Positions 9,009 through 16,114 of a stretch of DNA of 34,869 nucleotides are shown here, piece after piece. The stretch is from assembly GCA_017640445.1 (NCBI GenBank), contig JAEPQQ010000038.1:1-34869 (forward strand), given 5' to 3'. The notes beneath the pieces were generated by a model. The model was given only the letters and a program-made list of their open reading frames with translations. It had not been told where the DNA came from and made no database searches. The DNA is from Bacteroidia bacterium (lineage in GTDB: Bacteria; Bacteroidota; Bacteroidia; NS11-12g; UBA9320). The translations under genes were made by a program, and so were the position numbers. The first letter of the stretch is position 1, and each line of letters opens with the position of its first letter.

Positions 9009-9563
9009 TTATTTCTTTACCTCTGAAATATTCCAATGGTCAAAGTTCTTCAAAAAGATCTTGGCAATATTTCTGGCATCGTCAATGCCCCGGTGGTGGG
9101 TGCCATCCAGTTTGAGCCCTTCCTCTGCCAATGCCCGTTTCATACCCAGGTTGCGTCTCAGACCTTTGATCTTCCCATGTTGGTGTTTCAAACTTATGTG
9201 CTGAGCCAGCCACAACGTGTCTAAACCATGTAACTCACAGTCGAGTTCAAATTGCTTACGATCGTAGAACCCCCAGGAACAGAGTACGTACTCCTTTGAT
9301 TCTTCATTGAACCATTGTTTAAAATCGGCTACAACTTCTGGAAAATAGTCAGCCTGGTCAACATCTTCCTGAGTAATGCTGGTAAGTTCTGTGCAGAACG
9401 GACTTAGTTTTGGATGTGTAATAGGTTTTACAAATCGTTCGAATTCAGAAACGATGTTTTTTGCGTCGTCAATGAGTACGGCACCTATTTCAATAATTTC
9501 TTGTCGGTTTTGATTGCGTTGATCCCAGCATGTAGCTTCGAGATCTACAATTACGTAATTCAT
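9009..9563 (-). CDS. DEDDh 3'-5' exonuclease (RNase T/ERI1-like)
   Basis: This 184-residue protein has the full set of DEDDh exonuclease motifs. ExoI is IVDLEATC (D7, E9), ExoII is SWGFYDRKQFELD (D101) and ExoIII is HHRGIDDARNIAKI (H157, D162). The extended ATCW start and the IIEIGAVLID stretch resemble the ERI1/KapD-type branch rather than the DNA polymerase III epsilon subunit. The family binds two divalent metals and removes nucleotides from the 3' ends of RNA or DNA; the substrate here is unknown. It is followed after 4 bases by the MGLDI hypothetical gene. Two perfect -7 boxes lie just upstream. Confidence 0.9.
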   Translation of the reverse strand: MNYVIVDLEATCWDQRNQNRQEIIEIGAVLIDDAKNIVSEFERFVKPITHPKLSPFCTELTSITQEDVDQADYFPEVVADFKQWFNEESKEYVLCSWGFYDRKQFELDCELHGLDTLWLAQHISLKHQHGKIKGLRRNLGMKRALAEEGLKLDGTHHRGIDDARNIAKIFLKNFDHWNISEVKK

Positions 9564-9580
9564 AGATTAGTTATTTCCCG

Positions 9581-9607
9581 CAAAGGTAAGCAGGTGTACC
9601 AAAATTA
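9581..9607 (-). promoter_or_regulatory. candidate promoter region with two -7 boxes for the exonuclease gene
   Basis: On the minus strand there are two exact TAnnTTTG boxes: TAATTTTG at 9607-9600 and TACCTTTG at 9588-9581. They lie 37 and 18 bases upstream of the ATG at 9563. Neither has a perfect TTTG at -33. They may be alternative start points, or only one may be used. Confidence 0.4.
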
Positions 9608-9619
9608 GGTTTATCGAGC

Positions 9620-10219
9620 TTAAATGGATTTGATAACTTCATCCAACGGGAGACGAGCTTTCGGTTTTATACTGAGTTGATTGGCGTCGTCTAAAGCTCG
9701 GTGACCGATGGCCACAGCCACAAGGCTGGTATGATGTTTCTGGTTAAGAATTTCATCGTATTTGTTGGGATCAATACCTTCCATGGGGGTTGAATCAATC
9801 TGCATGTCGGCACATGCACTTAGGAAGACACCAATGGCCAGATAGACCTGCTTGTCGAACCATGCCTTTACCTTTTCCGCGCCCAGAGGTTCAAGAAATT
9901 TTTTGTAATAACCATGAGCGGTTGGATGTGTTCCGGACAGAAGTTGGTTCTCAAACGTCGCGAGGTCGTTTATTCTACTGAAGATCACCAATGTGTCGCA
10001 GTCCAAAACTTTTTGGTCGTTGAAAAATGAGGCTTCAGCCAGCTGTTTTTTCGTTTCCGGGTTGTTTACAAACGTAAACCTCCAGGGCTGGCTGTTAATG
10101 GATGAGGGACAAAGGCGAAGTATTTCCTTTAGTGCTTCACGTTGTTCTGGTTCCAGTTTTCGACCGGGCTCGTATTTTTTGGTCGTGTAACGCTGCCGCA
10201 TGGCATCGAGAAAACTCAT
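9620..10219 (-). CDS. nitroreductase family NAD(P)H-dependent flavoenzyme
   Basis: The ATG at 10219 (MSFLDAMRQRYTTKKYEPG) gives 199 residues; a GTG nine codons upstream is possible but unneeded. Motifs of the FMN-dependent nitroreductase fold are visible: the RYTTKKY start, the LCPSSINSQPWRF flavin-binding stretch near residue 40, and a C-terminal segment ending in AVAIGHRALDD, followed by KARLPLDEVI. The length and the final P-L-D-E-V-I match NfsB-like oxygen-insensitive NAD(P)H nitroreductases. Such enzymes are cytoplasmic dimers that reduce nitroaromatics and quinones; the physiological substrate is not evident. It has its own candidate promoter and is probably a single-gene unit. Confidence 0.88.
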   Translation of the reverse strand: MSFLDAMRQRYTTKKYEPGRKLEPEQREALKEILRLCPSSINSQPWRFTFVNNPETKKQLAEASFFNDQKVLDCDTLVIFSRINDLATFENQLLSGTHPTAHGYYKKFLEPLGAEKVKAWFDKQVYLAIGVFLSACADMQIDSTPMEGIDPNKYDEILNQKHHTSLVAVAIGHRALDDANQLSIKPKARLPLDEVIKSI

Positions 10220-10243
10220 AATTATTGTGCTTGTTAAAGGGCA

Positions 10244-10251
10244 CAAATCTA
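10244..10251 (-). promoter_or_regulatory. candidate promoter for the nitroreductase gene
   Basis: The minus strand reads TAGATTTG, an exact TAnnTTTG -7 box, 25 bases upstream of the ATG at 10219. A TTCG, one mismatch from the -33 TTTG, occurs 20 bases further upstream inside the end of the preceding gene. The placement supports the ATG over the upstream GTG, which the box overlaps. Confidence 0.5.
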
Positions 10252-10263
10252 TATGCAGTTTAC

Positions 10264-11457
10264 CTATTTCTCGAAATACTTTTGAACTTGTTGGATGTAG
10301 TGCTCGTTGCCAATTTGATCGGCCAGGTCTATCGCTATTTCTCTTACCTTTAGTGCTTTTTCTTTATTACCCAGCGCCGTATATCGATCAAATAATAGCT
10401 TAAAGCACGAAATGTAGTTGAGGTTTTGATAGTTCACATTTTGTTGGTTTCGATCCGTGTAGAAGTGATGTTTCAGGTAATCCAACAAAAACTTGTTTTC
10501 AAACAGGTCAATGTTGTGATCTTTGGTATCTATGGAATCCCGGCAGTAACGAAGGGCGAGGCCAGAGACGTACAAATCAGGTTCAAAGTCTTTATACAAT
10601 TCGTTGAACAAGGTCATGCTGGGATATAACGGTCGGTTTCCGTTGTAGTTAAGTAAAATATGGGCAACCACCTTCTGCCAGTTTAATCGATACTCGTTGA
10701 TGTCGGGGTCCAGATTTTTTTCCAATGGAGGCAGGTTTAGCATATTGAACAAGGGTTCGCGGTATTCTGGAAGAAGCAGAAAGTCAATGCTTATAACAAG
10801 TACATCGGTTCGATAGTCAAGAGCATCCTGAAGCATATAAACCGGATAGGTGTCGTTGTCGTGTTGAACAAACAAAATGGCATTCGAATCAACCGAAGTC
10901 AATAAATTGTGGCCGTAGTTTAGCAATTGAGCCGACAGGTAATTGGTTTTGTACCACTTCTCATTGGCCTCTTTTCTTAAAGCACTATTTCCGCTGCTTA
11001 CCGCATAAGAAACCACGCTGGAATGTATTCCCGGAAAGTTGGGTTTCATTTCAAACGCTTCGAGCAGGTTATCTGCGTTTCCTGTGCCAATACCCTGGGT
11101 TAGGTAACTAAGGTATTTATAGGTGAACGTGGTTGGTATGTAACGTTCCATGGTTTCAACCACTTTACCACCTTCCATCAGGTAGGGCGATTCGTTTACA
11201 AAGTCAGTTCGCCAATCTGCTGTTCCCTGGGCATTTCTGCACGACCGGAAGTAGTTGTACCAATTTTTTTCTGACAGGCTGTCTTTTTGCAGTTCTTTGG
11301 CCCACTGTTCGGCCTGATCGACATAATAGGAATGAGGGCGGAATTCCTGAGCAAAGGATATCTGCTCCTCAGGTTGGGCAAGTAAATTCACTGGCAATGC
11401 AAACACCAATAGTATAATTGCCTTTAGCTGATAGGAAAGTTTGTGATAGAAGTTCAT
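10264..11457 (-). CDS. exported protein resembling the soluble C-terminal part of DUF2723 proteins
   Basis: The ATG at 11457 gives 397 residues beginning with a signal peptide (LKAIILLVFALPVNLLAQ); a TTG four codons upstream is an alternative. The middle contains SNAILFVQHDNDTYPVYMLQ followed by DALDYRTDVLVISIDFLL. This closely recalls the conserved stretch after the membrane part of the large Bacteroidota DUF2723 proteins, where the pattern is N-A-I-[IL]-F-x-x-x-D-N-D-T-[FY]-P and then RTDVRVVNLSLL. Those proteins normally have many membrane helices; here there are none beyond the signal peptide. The C-terminus is helical and TPR-like (ALGNKEKALKVREIAIDLA). It is probably periplasmic or surface-exposed. 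The function is unknown and the family link is remembered, not searched. Confidence 0.7.
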   Translation of the reverse strand: MNFYHKLSYQLKAIILLVFALPVNLLAQPEEQISFAQEFRPHSYYVDQAEQWAKELQKDSLSEKNWYNYFRSCRNAQGTADWRTDFVNESPYLMEGGKVVETMERYIPTTFTYKYLSYLTQGIGTGNADNLLEAFEMKPNFPGIHSSVVSYAVSSGNSALRKEANEKWYKTNYLSAQLLNYGHNLLTSVDSNAILFVQHDNDTYPVYMLQDALDYRTDVLVISIDFLLLPEYREPLFNMLNLPPLEKNLDPDINEYRLNWQKVVAHILLNYNGNRPLYPSMTLFNELYKDFEPDLYVSGLALRYCRDSIDTKDHNIDLFENKFLLDYLKHHFYTDRNQQNVNYQNLNYISCFKLLFDRYTALGNKEKALKVREIAIDLADQIGNEHYIQQVQKYFEK

Positions 11458-11547
11458 GAGCTTTTGCAACGTAGGTTAGATGATAGAAAGGCGGTTTCGC
11501 TGCATCATTTTTAATATTATCCGTTCCCGTGAATGAGGCTGTGCATG

Positions 11548-12426
11548 TTAATTGACCAGAACAGGAGTTACCGTATAGCCTTGTTGTTGAAGTAAACGTA
11601 TAATTCCGCAATCGAACATCAGATGACTCAATCCAACCGCAACGAAGCAGGACTTCTCTTGCATGTGTTCGTCTAATTGTGGTAACCACTTCTTGTTGCG
11701 ATCGGTCAACAGCAGCGTATTAGAGCAGGGGCGGTTAAATTGATAGTCAATATTCAAGTTGAGGTACCAACTTATTTCGTCGCAGTTATTTCTGGATCCG
11801 GAACGAATCAGACCAATGATTTTAGTAAGTCGTTTCTTATGGACTTTCCGAGGCATACCCTCTACGTCTTTATTGATTAACTCAACTTGTTCAGCTGTTG
11901 TTTCCAGCCCTTTTACAATCTTGTTTTGCTCACGGGCAAGCGTCCCGATGTAATCGTCGAGGGAGAAGTGTGTCGTGTCTCTGATTAAGTCGAGGCAAAC
12001 ACGTTCTTTGTAATATCGATTGAGGAAAACCGACAATTCGGCCGGTGTCATTTTATGCCAATCAATCCCGCTGGAGTCGAACATATCCAAGACAAACGTC
12101 CTATCCTTTTTTCTCAGGTATTTTGCCCATTTGGTTGTGGACTTTCTTTGGTTAATAACATCCTGAGCCAATTTACCTGGTATGTTTAGATTTTCCATGA
12201 TGAAGATGGAAGCCGAATCGAGTGCCTTGTTTACGTTGTTCAGTGTGTCGAAGAAAGACTTGCCAAAGGCGTGGTGTGTGCCAAACAAATAGGAAGAATG
12301 ATCAACGCCAGGGTGTTCTATCTTGAAAAAGATGGTTTTAGCGTTGGATCGCCCGGTCGAATCATTTTGTGCGTTTAAGGCTGAAAACGCCATAAGTATA
12401 AGAACAATGGGGAGAAGGACTCTCAT
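11548..12426 (-). CDS. TraB/GumN family protein
   Basis: This 292-residue protein starts with a signal peptide (MRVLLPIVLILMAFSALNAQ). The TraB/GumN pattern is present: SYLFGTHHAFG (G49, H51, H52), an acidic IMENLN, KGLETTAEQ in the middle, then DRNKKWLPQL and CFVAVGLSHL near the end, closing with LLQQQGYTVTPV. The conserved GTHH, GLE and GLSHL residues are thought to form a metal-dependent, Tiki-like protease site; the activity of bacterial members is uncertain. It is expected in the periplasm or envelope. Its ATG overlaps the stop of the SUKH gene by four bases (ATGA), indicating translational coupling. Confidence 0.88.
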   Translation of the reverse strand: MRVLLPIVLILMAFSALNAQNDSTGRSNAKTIFFKIEHPGVDHSSYLFGTHHAFGKSFFDTLNNVNKALDSASIFIMENLNIPGKLAQDVINQRKSTTKWAKYLRKKDRTFVLDMFDSSGIDWHKMTPAELSVFLNRYYKERVCLDLIRDTTHFSLDDYIGTLAREQNKIVKGLETTAEQVELINKDVEGMPRKVHKKRLTKIIGLIRSGSRNNCDEISWYLNLNIDYQFNRPCSNTLLLTDRNKKWLPQLDEHMQEKSCFVAVGLSHLMFDCGIIRLLQQQGYTVTPVLVN

Positions 12427-12974
12427 ACTGTTCCATTGTCGTGAGTTGCTGCGTGTAAGGTCTGAATCATATGTTCAAAGTTTGGGTAGGCTGCTTCAAA
12501 GTGGTCAAATACCTCATGATCCCACCTCACAATTGGATAGTCGTGGTTTTTACATTTAATCGTTGTGTCAAAGCACAAGAGCCCCCAATCGCTCCAATTG
12601 GCAAACGGTATTCTGCCTGTATCCAGGAGAAACTCCCTGGGATAACCATTGAATATCATTTCCGACAGGGAAGCTCTCCAGATACCTGCCGGGTGCGCAC
12701 AGAATGAGCATTCGTCAATTTGAAGGTCGTAAAAGTGTTTATGTTTGAGAAAACGATGGTACGATTGGGGTAGGGGGTGGCCTATTCTCGACTCCATTTC
12801 TTGTATTTCTTCATCGGTTACCAGGCTATTCACAGGCGTCCATGTCCGCCATTCTTCATCTTTTTCCTGGTTCGCGTCGGCCATCTCATCAACAATCGGG
12901 TAGGGTAGCTTATTTAGTTCTAGGTGGATTAACGACTGAAGATGCTGGTCCACAATTTTTTCCAATGAGTGCAT
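12423..12974 (-). CDS. SMI1/KNR4 (SUKH) family protein
   Basis: This 183-residue protein has no signal peptide. It shows the SUKH pattern: EEIQEMESRIGHPLPQSYHRFL at about residues 55-76, then the aromatic-rich GRIPFANWSDWGLLCFDTT and YPIVRWDHE near residues 130-155. SUKH proteins are common immunity proteins of contact-dependent and polymorphic toxin systems, but many are unlinked to toxins. No toxin is visible next to it. Instead it is coupled by a four-base overlap to an exported TraB/GumN protein, an unexpected partner. A perfect -7 box lies about 20 bases upstream of the ATG. Confidence 0.82.
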   Translation of the reverse strand: MHSLEKIVDQHLQSLIHLELNKLPYPIVDEMADANQEKDEEWRTWTPVNSLVTDEEIQEMESRIGHPLPQSYHRFLKHKHFYDLQIDECSFCAHPAGIWRASLSEMIFNGYPREFLLDTGRIPFANWSDWGLLCFDTTIKCKNHDYPIVRWDHEVFDHFEAAYPNFEHMIQTLHAATHDNGTV

Positions 12975-12994
12975 AGGTAAGAATGTTTAACGGT

Positions 12995-13002
12995 CAAATG
13001 TA
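12995..13002 (-). promoter_or_regulatory. candidate promoter -7 box for the SUKH-TraB pair
   Basis: The minus strand reads TACATTTG, an exact TAnnTTTG box, 21 bases upstream of the SUKH ATG. No clear -33 element is seen at the expected spacing. It would drive both coupled genes. Confidence 0.45.
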
Positions 13003-13083
13003 TCATTCTAATTAATGCTGTGCCATGCAGGTCGATTAACATGTCTGTTTGGAAGACAGGTTTTGTCGAAGCGTATGGAGCAT

Positions 13084-13125
13084 AAAAAAACAGATGGCCG
13101 TTTAGGGCCACCTGTTTAACTTTTT
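13084..13125 (-). terminator. hairpin terminator after the BNR/T9SS gene
   Basis: The stem is AAACAG (13088-13093) pairing with CTGTTT (13112-13117) and TGGCC (13095-13099) pairing with GGCCA (13106-13110), with one A-C mismatch and a six-base loop. On the minus strand a T run follows (13090-13084). On the plus strand the hairpin is followed by AAC and TTTTT, so it might work in both directions. It lies about 30 bases beyond the stop at 13157. Confidence 0.85.
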
Positions 13126-13156
13126 ACTTTGGTGATCAGTTAATTGCCCAAGCTTG

Positions 13157-15343
13157 TTAGTGTTTCATGAGCTTGGTGTAGCCAGTATTATTACCATCTG
13201 AATAGGCGATGGTGTAGAAGCCGGCTTTGAGATGTAGGGTGTTAACTACGGTAATTGAGTTATCAGAAACCACCTGAACACGTTTTCCAGCAGCGTCGTA
13301 TATCTCAACCTTTGTTATTGGACTTTCTGAGCGAAGGAAGATTTGGTCGTGAACCGGATTTGGATAAACCTCTATCTGGAGGTTGAATTTACTGGTCTCA
13401 TGGATGTTGCTCTCTCCACCCAATTTCCATGTTCCGTTCGATTGCCAGTTGGCATAGGTCACGTCGTTGAAAAAATGCATGCTCGTTATACCATCCATGT
13501 CCTGGAAAGGAGCATTTGAACCTGGAACCAACGACCACTCTTTTGAACTGGTGTTAAACTGGTATATGCCTCGTGTTTCTTCAAACGAATTATAGGTCGA
13601 TATTTTTCCATCAAGACTCCATATACCCCATATGCCCATGTAATTCGAACCACCTGAGTTGGGTAAGCCTGTTTGAGGTACATCGGTCCACGTGTCACCG
13701 TTGTCGGTCGATACTTCTATTACGCGTTTGGCGATAGGAAGCGTAGTGGAGCGATAGTGATAAATGCTTGATCCATCTACAGCAAGAAAAGAAGCATCCC
13801 AAACACCTCCGGTGAAGGTCCAGTTTAAACCACCATCGGTTGAGATTGCATATCCTGCCTGCATGTCGGCAATCAGGGCTCCGGACGTGCTGATAAACTC
13901 CTCTACCATATTGCCACTTTTGCCACCGTATCCTAACGACACGTTGTTACTGAATTTGGCTTCTTTATAACTTGCTCCGTTGTCGTCGGAATAGTAAATC
14001 TTGGGCGCTCGGAAAGTTGTTGCTTCCTGTGTTGCCACAATTCTCTTGTTGCCTGCCTTAGTAACCGCACTGGGTGTTTGCCCTCCAAACGCCGATTTGC
14101 CCCGTTTATGAAAGGTCTTACCGTTATCGCCCGATACAAAGAATTGATCATCGTTCATGGCGAATATGGTATCATCAACCTCGGCAAGAGACGAAGCAAA
14201 CATAAGTGAGCCTGTTGCAGTGGTGTCTTTGAAGGTGGACCAGGTATTGGTAGTAGAATTGTATTGCACTATTCCAGATCCCGTACCGGCAAGTATCTCA
14301 CCCGATTGAAGAAGTAGAAGTCGTGAAGAGCTGGCGGCTGTTCCATGTTTTGTTATCAATGAGCCGTCGCCGTAGTTGTCAAACTCGCAAACTCCTTCAT
14401 CGGTTCCAACCAGTAGGTGGTTACCATTGAAAATCGACATCGTTCTGATCTTTGTTAACGATTGGATCTTGGACCAGGTTTCGCCTTTATCGGTTGACTT
14501 CCAAATGCCCTCAAGGTTTACAGTAAGAATATGATTGTCGTTTACCCGAATAAAACGTTTTCCGTAATCCGACCAGGTGGTTGACTTCAGGTCGCCTGCT
14601 TCCCAGGTAGATCCGTAGTCATCGGTATAAAGTACTGGAAATCCGGTTAAGTTGGTACCAACCAATATTCGGTTGCCTACTTTTAGAAAATCCTGAGCCA
14701 CGCTGCTTAGAATTACACCTCCACCAACATCGGTCTGTGGTTCTGTTGGGATATCTGTCCAGGTTTTTCCGTTGTCGTGCGAGAACGACGTTGTACCTGA
14801 AGTAACAGCACCCCGGTTAATCCATATGGTGTCTCCACCCATATATCGAATTCCGTGGGTGGTAACAAAGCCGGTACCTCCTGTGGAAATCCAGTTGTCG
14901 TTGCTAAAATCGAAGGTATAAGGTTGAAACAAGGTTCCTCCAATCATACTGTTTTTGGGCCCTGATGAACTGGCTGTTGGAATAGCAATGGCGGTGATGG
15001 TGCCTGTTCCGCCAGTGAAGTTGTCACCAAAATCATCTGATTGGTAAATCCGTGAACCATCGTTGGTGCCAACAATTAGTTTTTTGTTGGAGTACTCAAT
15101 GGTTCTGGGGTCTACATCAGCAGGAATGCCATTGGTTAAATGTTCCCAGGTTGATCCACCGTTTGTTGTTCTGTACAAACCTTCGTTGTATCCCATAAAC
15201 GCTGAGTCTCCCGAGGCCCAAATGGACCAACATTGACCACTTGTGTTGATCGGCCCACCCGTAAACGTCATTTGAGCGTTGGCCGAGTGGAAGAATAAAG
15301 TAGTTACTAAAATCGCGTAAAATGTCCTCATGATTTCGTGCAT
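13157..15343 (-). CDS. secreted BNR/YCF48-like beta-propeller with T9SS type A sorting domain
   Basis: This 728-residue protein has a signal peptide (TFYAILVTTLFFHSANAQ). Two in-frame ATGs lie four codons apart (15343 and 15331); either is possible. The body is built of repeated sialidase/YCF48-like blades with the signature S-x-D-x-G-x-x-[TW], for example RTTNGGSTWEHL, YTDDYGSTWEAG, STDKGETWSKI, SGDNGKTFHK, STDGGLNWTF and STDNGDTWTDV. The last 75 residues are a T9SS sorting domain (IEVYPNPVHDQIFL ... GKRVQVV ... LKAGFYTIAY). It is an exported surface propeller; the fold does not by itself show enzyme activity and the sialidase catalytic residues are not evident. It has its own strong terminator and lies downstream of the two-component genes. 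Confidence 0.88.
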   Translation of the reverse strand: MHEIMRTFYAILVTTLFFHSANAQMTFTGGPINTSGQCWSIWASGDSAFMGYNEGLYRTTNGGSTWEHLTNGIPADVDPRTIEYSNKKLIVGTNDGSRIYQSDDFGDNFTGGTGTITAIAIPTASSSGPKNSMIGGTLFQPYTFDFSNDNWISTGGTGFVTTHGIRYMGGDTIWINRGAVTSGTTSFSHDNGKTWTDIPTEPQTDVGGGVILSSVAQDFLKVGNRILVGTNLTGFPVLYTDDYGSTWEAGDLKSTTWSDYGKRFIRVNDNHILTVNLEGIWKSTDKGETWSKIQSLTKIRTMSIFNGNHLLVGTDEGVCEFDNYGDGSLITKHGTAASSSRLLLLQSGEILAGTGSGIVQYNSTTNTWSTFKDTTATGSLMFASSLAEVDDTIFAMNDDQFFVSGDNGKTFHKRGKSAFGGQTPSAVTKAGNKRIVATQEATTFRAPKIYYSDDNGASYKEAKFSNNVSLGYGGKSGNMVEEFISTSGALIADMQAGYAISTDGGLNWTFTGGVWDASFLAVDGSSIYHYRSTTLPIAKRVIEVSTDNGDTWTDVPQTGLPNSGGSNYMGIWGIWSLDGKISTYNSFEETRGIYQFNTSSKEWSLVPGSNAPFQDMDGITSMHFFNDVTYANWQSNGTWKLGGESNIHETSKFNLQIEVYPNPVHDQIFLRSESPITKVEIYDAAGKRVQVVSDNSITVVNTLHLKAGFYTIAYSDGNNTGYTKLMKH

Positions 15344-15425
15344 AGAATTTTTTGTTCAAAAGTCTTAATCGAACAATATAGGTACAATAGGTCATATGCA
15401 CCAAAAGAAGCGGGGAGAGGTTGGT

Positions 15426-16067
15426 CTATATCAATTGGTGTTGGTATGCTATCTGAATGGCTTCCGCTTTGTTAGATACTCCGAGCTTTTTGTATATGTT
15501 TTCTACGTGGCGCCTAACCGTATTTGGCGATATGATCAGGTTTGAAGCGATCTTTTTGTAATTCAATCCCTGAGTAAGTTGTTTGAGCACCTGCAACTCC
15601 CTTTTGGAAAGATTGAAGTCTGTTTTAGTTGCCATTACAGCATCCGGATTCTGAATCATTTTAAGCGCTTTTGACGCTATGAAGGGTGACAGGGCAGCGC
15701 CTCCATTTACGGTTTGCACAACACCGTCGTAGATTTCCTGAGGTGAGCTTTCCTTAACTAGATAACCACTGGCACCAGATTGAATGGCTTCGTAAACGAT
15801 CTGGTCCTCATCGAGTACGGTAAGCATAATGATCTTGATATGTGGATACAATTGCGCCACTTTTTTAGTGGCTGTAAGACCATCCATAACGGGCATTTGT
15901 ATGTCCATCAATATGATGTCAACGTTGGTGTCCGCCTCAAGCATCGAAAGTAGTTCTTGTCCGTTCACGGCATGGAACTTTATCTTAAAGTCATCGAATA
16001 AGCCAAGTTTGTTAATCAAGGAGTTTGCCAGGAAACTATTGTCTTCTGCTAATGCAATTCTAACCAT
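15426..16067 (-). CDS. LuxR/NarL-type response regulator
   Basis: This 213-residue protein has a receiver domain at residues 1-120, with acidic pocket E8/D9 and phosphorylation site D55 in LMDIQMPVMDG. The conserved Thr is in IIMLTV and the Lys in YLVKES. A LuxR-type helix-turn-helix follows at about 150-213 (LSKRELQVLKQLTQGLNYKKIA, then SPNTVRRHVENIYKKLGV). It is a cytoplasmic DNA-binding regulator. Its gene starts 47 bases after the stop of the sensor kinase, so the two form a cognate pair in one operon. Target genes are not known; the nearby secreted propeller gene is only a positional candidate. Confidence 0.93.
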   Translation of the reverse strand: MVRIALAEDNSFLANSLINKLGLFDDFKIKFHAVNGQELLSMLEADTNVDIILMDIQMPVMDGLTATKKVAQLYPHIKIIMLTVLDEDQIVYEAIQSGASGYLVKESSPQEIYDGVVQTVNGGAALSPFIASKALKMIQNPDAVMATKTDFNLSKRELQVLKQLTQGLNYKKIASNLIISPNTVRRHVENIYKKLGVSNKAEAIQIAYQHQLI

Positions 16068-16114
16068 ATTCGAATCTCCTGTTATTTGTTCTTTTACTCA
16101 ATGGTGCAGATGAC

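Noticed and set aside
11369..11689. 106-residue minus-strand frame between the TraB/GumN and DUF2723-like genes
   Set aside because: It overlaps both ends of stronger genes in another frame and shows no domain.
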